64,000 bases of DNA from Tipula vernalis (lineage: Eukaryota > Arthropoda > Insecta > Diptera > Tipulidae). The notes under the pieces are model-generated. The model saw nothing but the letters and a program-made list of their open reading frames with translations. It ran no database searches and was not told the origin of the DNA. Every line of letters begins with the position of its first letter. Within the stretch, counting starts at the first letter, position 1. The position numbers and the translations under genes were made by a program. Shown one piece after another: positions 54,601 to 64,000 of this stretch. The DNA lies in assembly GCA_958295665.1 (NCBI GenBank), contig OY282559.1, forward strand, positions 269,960,347 to 270,024,346. The letters are read 5' to 3'.

Positions 54601-56520
54601 CGTATACACAGGTAAGGCTAAATATAACTGGAGGTCGCCAGGTATCCAGAGGGCTCCGTTAGCGACTGGGCTTTGTTAAATGGGCCCCAGTACAGTTTGT
54701 TACCGTCGGTAAAAAGAATCCTCTTACCGGCTGTAATCAGAATTTATCAATTCAGAGGTTCGAGTTACGGTCGATTGCGTTGGCTAGAATCTCAGGAGCT
54801 TGGGGTGGGTTTTCTCGAACATGAACTGATCAGTAATGACCGTATGGGAGATGAAACACTAAAAATGAAAAGAACCAAACCAAACCAGCTAACTGAAATT
54901 TAACCCACCTCACTCTACCTACCTGGACATCATTCTCACTTTACCGAATATCGACAGTTCACTTCATGATATCAAAATAACGAATGACATTAAGAAATAC
55001 AACATTTTCTTCAGAGTTAACACAATATAAATTATGAAATCATTTGTATTTCATGATCATTATTAATGTAGTGAATAACATAAAAAGGAAACTATAATTA
55101 AATCCAATAAATTTAGTAAATTAAGAAAAATAATTATTTTAATCTAAACCCTACGCTACACCTACACCCATGGCTTAATTCTAAGAAATCATTATTACAT
55201 AAAAAGTAATAAAAATAAATCAATAATATTTAAATAAAATAAAAAAAATAATAATACAGAAATATATGGTATGTAAATAAACGCTTTAGCTTATCTTAAT
55301 TAATTTGTTGATTAAAGTTGCATGTTGAGTGATGTGGCGTTGATTGTTGCATATGTCATTTGTATTGTCCCAATACGGAACAAACAATAATTTTGTTTTC
55401 TATAAACCGCTTATAAAAATTGCACCCGCAATTTCGTAATTTGGTTTTATGTTATGCAAGGACGCACTTTAACACTTGTATGTGGTACTGCTTAATTTTG
55501 CTATGAAAGTTCTTAAGCATACACACAATCACAGATTTCACTAAACTATATTAATTCATTATATTTATTCTTAGTTAAAAGTAGGTATTAAATTTATTGA
55601 ATTATCAATGCACAATAATTAACTTTGGCTGTGATATTTTTAAGTTTTAGAAAATCGTTTGTTTCACCGTATCCACAGTCTTACGGTCACTTTCAAATTT
55701 TTACTGTTAATATTATTAGTACATAATTAATTTAATTTTATTATTACGTATTAATTTTAATTTAGATATAATCAATTAATTATAATGATTTGTTTTTTTG
55801 TTCATAATGTTTGTCATTTTTATTATTTACAGTCTTAAACATAAAATTCAGATTTTCATATTAGCACTTAGTTCATTCACTATACTATCTTTAACTGTTT
55901 AACTGATAACTTTACTGGAATTTTAATTATATAACGACACTTTTATTTTATATTACACTTTTAAACTTATGATTATGAATTTATTTCTAATATAACTTAT
56001 TTATTTACTAATTTTAATTATTTATATTATAGTTTATAATTTTACAAAAAAGAAAAAAAAATTGTAAGATTTTTAAAGAAACCGATCAAAATTTTTTTTA
56101 TTAAACTCAAAAAAAATGTCGGATCTCTGCAATCTTCACAAAATGAACTTTATCCACGCGGATATTTTTATTTATTTTTCCTTTAATCAATTTACTTTTA
56201 AATTCTAGACTCGACTGACCTTTTTTTTTTCTTTTTTACCTTTTTAAATTTTACCACTTGAATCCATCGTACCCACTATTGCAAAAAAAAACAGGTTACC
56301 AAACACAATTACAATTACATCCGACTTATAAGATAATAATTTAGGGTAATTCAAAATATTTAAATTCGTGCTACACCCTACTGATACTATAAGGACACTA
56401 TAATGTCAGCCCGTACAAGATATTATGTAATATTTTAATATCAGTAATAGTTGTGTTTGATTATTCGTTTCGACTGTTATTTTTAGAAACCATCAATATT
56501 GATACGAATATTCGTAACAA
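54601..56520. other. LINE 5' UTR candidate, then AT-rich spacer
   Basis: 54601-54930 is GC-richer and continues the LINE upstream region. 54930-56520 is AT-rich, homopolymer-laden and without recognised features. Confidence 0.4.
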
Positions 56521-57225
56521 GTTGATCATCGGCACGGGTCGCTTAACACCTTAATCCAGCCCATTCGGCTCGCTAGCACCCCGGCCTCCCAGCACCCCCT
56601 TCCCTCCGCTTCATATTCTCTCTCTCATTCACCTATTCACATGGAGAGCCCAATCCAATGGGATCCATTCCATTCCCAGGGTCACCCGTTTATAGCGTAC
56701 GTACCCCACTCATCACTCGCGGAGACTCCGGAGGTGCAGAGAGGACGTGACGCACAGTCCGCCGTGATTATTGGTCGATGGTTTTCTGGCGCCTTCCGTT
56801 CGCCTTTCCATGCTGAGGATCATAGCCACTCAGAATTTAATGAACTGAGGTTAACCACTCCCCAGTTCCCTGAGACTCTCCCACCAACTGGACTGCGGTT
56901 GGAGGCGGCTTATTTAATTCACCGCTAGCCTACCTATCGATAGGCCGTTCACTATCCATCACCTGTGACCCCCCGATAGCTGCAGTACGTCACATGGACG
57001 CCAATGTATGTGAGTGATACTTTGTGGCGGAGCATGCATGAGTGAGCCGCTACACAATCTTTCTGATGGTACAGAGGTACCGGGTATCAGGTACTTATTG
57101 ACATGGCGGTACAAGTGAGGGAAAACGTTTTCAATTTCGTCTCACTGAATTATAGGATCCGATTTTAGTGGGCAAACTGAATTCGGCAAATATAACTCAG
57201 CCCATCTTTGTCTCCGTCTTTGGCA
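56521..57225. other. GC-richer block of unknown origin beside the hAT remnant
   Basis: Sharp rise in GC after 1.6 kb of AT-rich sequence. It holds a 95-codon plus-strand frame (56641-56928, MESPIQWDPFHSQGHPF...) with no family I recognise, and a CTATCGATAG palindrome at 56934-56943. It could be the 5' UTR or promoter of an unidentified retroelement. The hAT sequence resumes at about 57225. Confidence 0.35.
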
Positions 57226-57229
57226 GAAC

Positions 57230-57721
57230 GCCTTTTACGACGGTCGTGAGCTAATTTTTTGTGATGGCTCCAAAAATCTATGAGGTTGAGGGCTGTTCTG
57301 GCCGGTCTCCTTCATCATTTGATTCAGACGACGATGATGTGATATCAGAGGCGTCCATTATTTTTCTGATGGGTGAAATAGCACGGGCATAACTAAAGTA
57401 TCTTTGAAATTAATATTTTTGATGCGGGGATCGAGAATCATTGAAACAGCTATAATGTGGTTGTTCTTGATTTCACCAAACCGGCGGTTTAACTCTAAAT
57501 CTACAACATATTCTTTTAAGGCTTTTTTTCATTAATGAACATTCCTTGTTGACCATTTTTATTTCAGCCTTTTTTAATTCATGTAGCCCATAAATATGCA
57601 GTAGTATGTACGATTTTTTATCAAAAAGTATCGATACCAGTTGTTTATCGTTACAAAAAGTATTGAGTACAAAAGTACTAGGTATCGCAATCAAAGTATC
57701 GATACTTTTTGCGGATCCCTA
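57230..57721 (-). pseudogene. hAT element 5' end and middle transposase segment
   Basis: Minus strand from 57721: terminal repeat TAGGGATCC, repeated AGTATCGATACTTT-type words (57600-57715), then after a deletion the transposase stretch RRFGEIKNNHIIAVSMILDPRIKNINFKD (57390-57480), corresponding to the conserved LDPRFK block, followed by an acidic Ser-rich linker MDASDITSSSSESNDEG (57305-57360). Frameshifts present. This part precedes the C-terminal domain at 37.5 kb. Confidence 0.75.
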
Positions 57722-57729
57722 ACGGTGAG

Positions 57730-58640
57730 ATTACCTTAAAAATCGCCTCGAAATACGGAAAATAATTTGCAGCCAGCTTATGCAACAAATGTTATCAACA
57801 AAATCTATTGATAGACCGACTACAGCAAAGCTAAGATTCTTGGTCGATTTTTTTTAAACGGCAATTTAAGACCACTCAGTTCATTCGGTAGATCGACAAA
57901 ACAATGGGATGATCTTGTAGTAAAAATATATGTTAGATTCCGCCTCAGCTTGAATTTATTTTTATTCAATTTATTGTGAGCTTATCGCTTGCCCCCACCA
58001 AGCCATTACCAGAGAGTGAAATAACGATGAGTTTGCCTGATTTATATATAAAATGTATACTATTAATTTTATCGTACATAGTTAACTCTACAAGATGTGT
58101 AGCCGAGTAACGTTGAACATGATGAAAGTGCTCATTGGTCATGCTTCTTTCTTTCTGTATCAGATTAGAGATTTGAGGCGGGATGGGGGGAGGGGGGGGA
58201 GAGAAAGAGCGAAAGAGATATTAAAATCAAGCAGAGACTATAGAAATGGGATGAGAAGGCTCCGCTCAGATTAGAGACAAATTAATTATTTTCTTAAAAA
58301 TCTTCTGCACTCCATGCAATCGAGTGTCTCACTACGTTTGCTTAAGGAAACAATCAATTTAAACGTAAAATCTTGACATGAAAGGGAGTCTTATAACGGA
58401 CGTATACATAACTTTAACTTAAAAAACTGTAAATCGACTTAAAAATCTTTTAATTGTCGATTATCAGAGGTACACCTACACAAATGCTTGGCCACTTCTA
58501 GAAGTTGAACGGTGTTACGCTAGGTACCGTTGTAAAGGTCTTTTTTTGACCGGTTTAACATGATTTATTACATATATAAATAGTCACCAGAGCGGGGTGA
58601 CAACCCAATTTTTGTCTCAAATATAGCCATGCAGTATATT
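57730..58640. other. Spacer; purine-rich tract
   Basis: No coding sequence recognised. 58170-58235 is a G/A-rich run (GGGATGGGGGGAGGGGGGGGAGAGAAAGAGCG). 58585-58605 has GTCACC..GGGGTGAC, a short hairpin. Confidence 0.4.
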
Positions 58641-58649
58641 AATGTAAAG

Positions 58650-59820
58650 GTACATGTATATAACGTTGCAACAATAATACAGCCAATGATGCGAGGTTTC
58701 TAATGAAACTTCGGTACCATACGCACATACTCAGAAAACGACGAAATTTTATTGGTTTTTGGTGGTGGGCAAGTCATAATGGCCTGAAATTTATCTGGGT
58801 TTGTACGGTGGCACCCATTTCTTACTACATAACCAAAGTAATTTAATTATTTAAGAACGAATTGTCCCTTAGAGACATTTATTGTTAGCCCGACAACATC
58901 TGATCTACTTCTTTTAGAAGCTTGAAATTTCCTTCTAATGTGGCCGACGTGATTAGAAGTTCGTCCCTAGATTATAGGGGTTCGCATTTTTGATAAGGCG
59001 ATATAAAGTTCGCAGGGTACTATACAGCCGGAATGTCATGACCAAGAAATGGTACAAAGGCCGTCCAGATACCGTAAAGGTCAATGTGATTTGAAAGAAG
59101 TCATTTTTTTGGGTAATCACCGAAATAAATCGCGCATCATTCAAGCGACCAATAATCCAGAGATAATGGGCAAAGAATACACTTCTTTGATGGTCACCTT
59201 ATTCACCTCTCGGGCATCCAAACAGGCGCTTTACCGTTCGCCTTTTGCATTAAGATAATGGGCGAGCACTACGAGCTTTCACTTTCGTTAATAACGTTCA
59301 AAGACAACATTCGGTTTAGCGAACTGACGTAATAATTTGAAAGGGAAAGTGATGAAATTTAGAACCAGAGTTAAACAAGAAATTCTTGGCTCCCCGGCCC
59401 AGCACACACACTGGCTCCGCTGCCACATTTTCAATCCGTACCTCAGCATAAGGTGAGGCCGCATGGATTTATGTCGCTTAGTCGGTTTGGCTTTTCTGCA
59501 AGGGTTAGCAAAGCAGTTAACGAAGTAAAACCCTTCTACGCATTCGATTTTTCCGGGTTCGACGAATTCCTTTAGGAAAGGCGAGATAATATATTTGGTG
59601 GCCCCAGGCTCCCACTACTCCAAAGCCCCTTGAAGAGTTAGCCGCACAACTTGAGCATTTTGGCGTGCTAACGGTAGCAAAATATGCCATGTGGTTGAAT
59701 CACAATTAAAACAAATTTTCGGAAAGGTAGAAGTATTACGTTTAGTAACAGGCAATATTGGGGTGTCAAAAAGAGATTTAAGGTGAATTGTGATTTTACA
59801 CACAATTGTTTGGTATCCTA
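58650..59820 (-). pseudogene. Decayed gypsy gag-pol remnant
   Basis: Minus-strand pieces in order: a C-x-x-C-bearing fragment TFPKICFNCDSTTWH (about 59695-59740), ILPLARQNAQVV, KYIISPFLKEFVEPGKIE (59540-59600), then the RT FFQITLTFTVSGRPLYHFLVMTFRLYSTLRTLYRLIKN (58985-59110; family pattern F.Q..L....GRPL..F.VMPFGL.NAP.TF), YFGYVVRNGCHRTNPDKFQAIMTCPPPK (58755-58840). The YxDD box is not preserved. Heavily mutated. Confidence 0.65.
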
Positions 59821-60049
59821 GATCTTAAAGTGAACAATTTTTAACAGATTTAGGAGTTGAAAAATTCAACGGGTGTGGTTATTGGTTTTCAATCTATATA
59901 AAGAAATTATTGTATAAGAAGGTCGGCTGTTGGCACTAAGTTCGTTCAGTTTGCTACAAATATCGTTTTTCAGGCATAAACGGTTTCTTTATAGGATGAG
60001 TTGGGTAGTGTGTTCACGTCGTATGGTCTAACACTACATTCAATCAACT

Positions 60050-60419
60050 TCGGAAAATCCGGCTTAATATGAATATACCGAGGCTCTGAATGAATGAATA
60101 AATATTTCAGTAACGAATGGCATTCCTGTAAATATAAAATTTGAAACTGAATTTTTCTCGTGACCCCGATTCGTTACAGTATCGTTTAGTATTTGAAAGT
60201 CAGAGCTATTAATTGATATTTTTAGTCAAGAACCGGATTCTTTGAATCGGATACTTCCAACCTGACATATGCTGTCAATTTTTTGATTAAACCTTAAAAT
60301 TGTATTTATTCGGTTTCATGTGATACCATTGACACACTGCGATTTGATAAGGCTCATTAGGCTTAATTACAGTATGGCAACCGCAATTGTTGCTAATCGC
60401 ATATTGATTTATGTGGGGC
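60050..60419. other. AT-rich spacer
   Basis: Nothing recognised between the gypsy remnant and the strand-asymmetric block. Confidence 0.4.
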
Positions 60420-61150
60420 CTAATCGAGTTTGGCTAGATCGGTATAACAAACCGTGGCCTGGGCAAGGTATTTGTTATACAGCGGAGGAGGGATTGTTGG
60501 TTGTCTGCCGTGTGATAACGGTGGGATTGGGTTGTGGTGGGTGTTGCGGGCTGAGCGGGTGGAGACATTGGTGCGGCTGGGTTTTGTCAGAAGGTAAAGG
60601 ATTGGTTGAAGAAATGCTTTCGCAAAGTAGGATATAACGATTGTGGAGGGGTAGGGATGCGGTGAAAGGTGATGGTAATTGAGCTTTGATGGGATTTCGG
60701 ATGTTTTGTGGTGAGTGTGGATTGGGGTACGAGAGAAATATGATGGTGTATATGAGGTTGGCACATAAAGAAGTGCAGATTGTAGTTTTCGTGTTTCATC
60801 TAAATCAGGAAAAGGTAGGGATGAGTTTACGCTAGTAAAAGTAGTGTTTTGGGGAAAGGGCTGTAGTTGGGTTGGATGTGTAAGTGGTTGTAGGGGGGCG
60901 AACCCTTGGAGATTAAACAAAGGGTGTATTGCGAGGGGAGGACTGAAAGTTGGGTTTAATTGTGTGGGTGAAGAGGAAATGGGGGTGGTATTGATGTCTA
61001 GATCGTAGACGTGACTGTCGGTGATGTGTGTGGGAAGCTTGTTTGTGTTTGTGGCTTGATGTGGGTGAGAGTGAAATTCTTTGAGGGGGAATAGGGAGTT
61101 GTTGCTTTCTAGATCTGGTGCAGGATTATAATACTTTCATTTAGTTTAAG
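60420..61150 (-). pseudogene. Strand-asymmetric block with a Pro/Thr/His-rich minus-strand reading frame
   Basis: The plus strand is G/T-rich and very poor in C for about 700 bp. The minus-strand frame is open from about 61140 to 60420 (roughly 240 codons) with no ATG until 60920. The protein is rich in Pro, Thr, Ser, His, Leu and has no motif I recognise; segments such as FAPLQPLTHPTQLQPFPQ and PSRTNVSTRSARNTHHN give its flavour. A further frame upstream (to about 61250) has similar composition. It may be the gag of the gypsy remnant that follows on the same strand at 59.8 kb, but this is not shown. Confidence 0.4.
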
Positions 61151-61259
61151 TTGAATTGGTTGAAGGGGTTTGAATGGGGAAGAAGCAGTGTCTTTGGATT
61201 TCGAAGTTGAGTAAGTTCGAGAGGCTGAAGCAATCTGAATGGCGGATACCAGGTTCATT

Positions 61260-61900
61260 CTGCTTAATAAAATGTTAATTGATTTATAATCTATTCCATA
61301 GTTTTGGTTGTAATTCTTACATATAAATATTTCATTTATTCATTTGGCATCATTATACAGTTTTTTAAAATTTTTAATTAGTTTTCGGATATGTATACTA
61401 AATCAAGGAACAACTTTTTGTCGTTTTTTTCCAATAGATGGCTTTAGAGCCGCATGACTTTGGTAATACTAATCCTAACAGGCCATCCCATCAAAAAATA
61501 AACATTGTGACATGTGTCAATTCAGTCGAAAGTAATTGCATTTTGCAAATGAGCCAAAATTTTGAAATAAATCGATACATTTTACAATATCAATTCAACC
61601 GATAACGCGATAACGCTTCGCATGTTTGTGAAAATAGCAGTGGTTTTGATGGTGAAGATGCTTTATAAAAATCCGCAGCACGCAAAGGAAATTTCGATGT
61701 GAAGACGTGTTTTTCCATCTGTGCTGCCGCTTTTCATGCTAACGTTTGGCAATGGGGAAAATATCTAAAAAATCCATTACATTCGATCAATTCAAAAGAT
61801 GAAAGTCAAAATTGAATCAGTGGGGAAAAAGTCATTGCTGATAGTTCAGTGAAAAATACCAGCAAATCACCGTGGATGTGATGTGGCTAAAGAACTGCAA
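61260..61900. other. Spacer, possible LINE 5' untranslated region
   Basis: No coding similarity. 61620-61760 is moderately GC-richer and precedes the Jockey-like fragment, so may be its 5' UTR. Confidence 0.35.
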
Positions 61901-61959
61901 AATATAAGTAATCGTGGAAGAAAATCTGACCTAAACCGTAGAGACCCTGTTGTGATCAA

Positions 61960-64000
61960 TCGACAGATAAATTAGGGAAAGAGTCGTATGTGCAAGTTAG
62001 TCAAGGTCAGAAGGCTAAAGCAGATAACAACGACGGCCAAATTTTAAGAGATGTCTTGAAAAGCATAGAGGCTCTAAATAAAAAACTTGATGAGCAGCCT
62101 GAGATAAATAAACCTATTTTGAGCAATTGAAGAACCTGGCATCATCTATACCTTAAGCAACTAGAAAATAAAGAATACATTTACAAACACTTAGAATAGT
62201 AATTTGGAACGCGAATAGGCTGATCCAACACATCCCCGAGCTGGAAAAATTTTTACATTGCCAAAAATATATCAGCAATAAACAGTCCACCAAGACATTA
62301 CTTGAAAAGGGAAGGTTTTGAAGAGCTGATTAAAAGCATGGGGCAATCAACGCAAAAAACACCTACTGGGGTTCAGAGTTACAACACTAAAAGAGAGGGA
62401 GCTGTTCGATGCAGTAAAAATATTTAAATTTGACTTTCATTCTAGTAGCTCGCCAACTTACTGGCCAACAGATTTAAACAAAATACCGAATCTTATAGAT
62501 TTTTATGTACCAAAAGGTATAGCTCATAACTACATATACTCGCAAGGACAAACTATGAAGAGCTTATTTCGGATCACTCTCCTGTTATTATGACAGTCAG
62601 TGAAGCAAAATTAAAAAAGCAATCCCTGTAAGACTCTCTAATAAGAATAATAATTGTAACTTTTTTCGTGAACTGTTAGACCAAAACATCAATCTTCAAG
62701 TACCAATAAGAAACACCATACTGTCGAAGAGGAAGTAGAGAGACTAATAGAAAATATAAAACAAACTGCGTGGCATAAGTACTCCATTCAGTTATGTAAA
62801 TAGCATTGGTAGTAAAAATATTCCACTTGAAGTAAGAGAGCTTGTGGCAAAAAAACGAAAAGTACGAAAGCCTTGGCAAATGAATCGACATACAAAAAAT
62901 AAAACTGTTCTTAAAACCTAAGTAAGAAACTGAAATCTCTCATCTTAACCGTTAAGAATGAAACAATAAGTACATAGCCGTCATAAGTCGTCAATCACTG
63001 ACCAAAAAGACTCTGAATACTCCTTATGGAAAGTAACGAAAGTACTTGAGAGACCAACAATTTAGACGGCACAATCAGAAATGATTATGTAAGATGGGCT
63101 AGAAGCAGTACACAAAAAGCTGATCTGTTTGCGAGGCATCTCGGAGAAACGTTTCAAACTTTACACAGGGACGCTGATAAAAATGTCAATCCAATGGACA
63201 AATCTGATAAACTTGAAATACAAACCGTAACCCTACATGAGCTAAAAGAGGAAGTTAAAAATCTAAATATGAGAAAAGCTCCTGAATAATTGGACAAATT
63301 ATTAAAGAACTACCAAATAAAGAGATACGCAAGCTTCTACATATAATCAATGCTGTGTTTAGACTATTATATGTTTCAATGTAGTGGAAGGAGGCAGAGG
63401 AAAGCTTGATCTTAAAGCCTAACAAAAAATGTAATGATAAAAAGTTGTTCAAGCCCATATCCATCCTCTCAAATGAAGAAAATTTCCGCAGAAGTATCAC
63501 AAGGTAACTCTATAACAACTTATGCTGTTGATACTGCAATTTTGGCAGTAGAGAACAATGTAGTAGAAGCTACAAATAAACTTCAAATATCGATTAATAA
63601 AGTCAGCATTACTAATAAAACCAGTTCTAAAAGAATCACAATCATAATCAACGCTAAACTAGTTAGTTAGGCGAATATGGCGAAATTTCTCATGCTAAGG
63701 TAAAATGGAAAGAACATATCAAATAGAAAAAGGAGAAGCTGAACATAAAGTCAAGTCAGTTATCCATACATAATAAATTGGTTCTGTACCGGCAAATTTT
63801 GAAGCTATTTTGGACTTACGGTATACATCTTTGGGGCTGTACCAAGAAAACGAATGTCAAGATGATACAGACATTCCAAAACAAAGTACTGCAGAACATT
63901 GTAATTGCACCGTGGTATATTAGAAATGAAGACCTCTACGTCAAATGAAGACTCTCTATGATTCACGTCTCTGACAGCATGAAAACATAGAGATTTGCCG
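61960..64000 (+). pseudogene. Jockey-type LINE, decayed, running off the window
   Basis: ORF2 begins near 62188: LRIVIWNANRLIQHIPELEKFLHCQ, the standard Jockey endonuclease start. Then AINAKNTYWGSELQH (62348-62392), DAVKIFKFDFHSSSSPTYWP (62410-62470) and SDHSPVIMTVS (62572-62605) complete the endonuclease. The RT is reduced: KPISILSNEEN (63450-63480) jumps to SQGNSITTYAVDTAILAV (63495-63550), so most of the fingers and palm are deleted and the YADD box reads YAVD. The end of ORF2, LLWTYGIHLWGCTKKTNVKMIQTFQNKVLQNIVIAPWYIRNEDLYV, lies at 63810-63945. Stops are frequent. Confidence 0.8.

Noticed and set aside
58170..58235. G-rich run as a regulatory G-quadruplex
   Set aside because: Runs of G are present but no associated gene or promoter gives it a role.

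Overview
This is a repeat-dominated, AT-rich stretch of an animal nuclear genome. It is almost certainly insect: the BEL/Pao, CsRn1-like gypsy, Jockey-like, LOA-like and Tc1-like families seen here are typical of insects, and a retroelement primer site matches the 3' end of insect tRNA-Tyr as I remember it. A higher fly is my best guess, but nothing in the window proves it. I found no host gene, tRNA, rRNA or CRISPR array. Essentially every recognisable coding stretch belongs to a transposable element, and most are broken.

Layout. 0.1-1.4 kb: decayed Penelope-like element. 1.6-2.95 and 11.6-12.1 kb: an old BEL/Pao element split by a young full-length BEL element (2954-11624) with identical 422-bp LTRs, gag-pol and an env-like region. 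12.1-15.6 kb: a Tc1-like repeat holding a 250-bp MITE and a 2.86-kb Tigger/pogo element; its uninterrupted second copy is at 35.06-35.41 kb. 15.9-17.0 kb: Helitron-associated fragment. 17.1-18.2 kb: Jockey-like LINE fragment. 18.65-23.7 kb: decayed gypsy on the minus strand. 23.8-27.8 kb: CsRn1-like gypsy on the plus strand with one 3' LTR. 28.7-28.9 kb: LINE RNase H scrap. 31.27-33.59 kb: piggyBac element with TTAA ends. 34.12-35.04 kb: foldback element with inverted repeats of about 310 bp.

37.29-57.72 kb is one nested complex. The two ends of a minus-strand hAT element lie 20.4 kb apart and keep an 8-bp target duplication (7/8). Inside are (a) a 4.54-kb CACTA/Mirage/Chapaev-type element (37801-42342) with an intact 637-codon transposase and a five-exon companion gene with a DUF4806-like C-terminus, the best candidate in the window for a complete mobile system; and (b) a LOA-type LINE on the minus strand, itself split by a 5,954-bp non-coding element flanked by TA. 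From 57.7 kb: decayed gypsy pol (58.65-59.8 kb, minus), a strongly strand-asymmetric block with a proline/threonine-rich minus-strand reading frame (60.4-61.15 kb), and a decayed Jockey-type LINE that runs off the right edge.

Together these give a relative insertion history: hAT, then LOA LINE, then the TA-flanked element; old BEL, then young BEL; Tc1-like repeat, then MITE and Tigger. The youngest-looking elements are the BEL with identical LTRs and the CMC element with intact genes.
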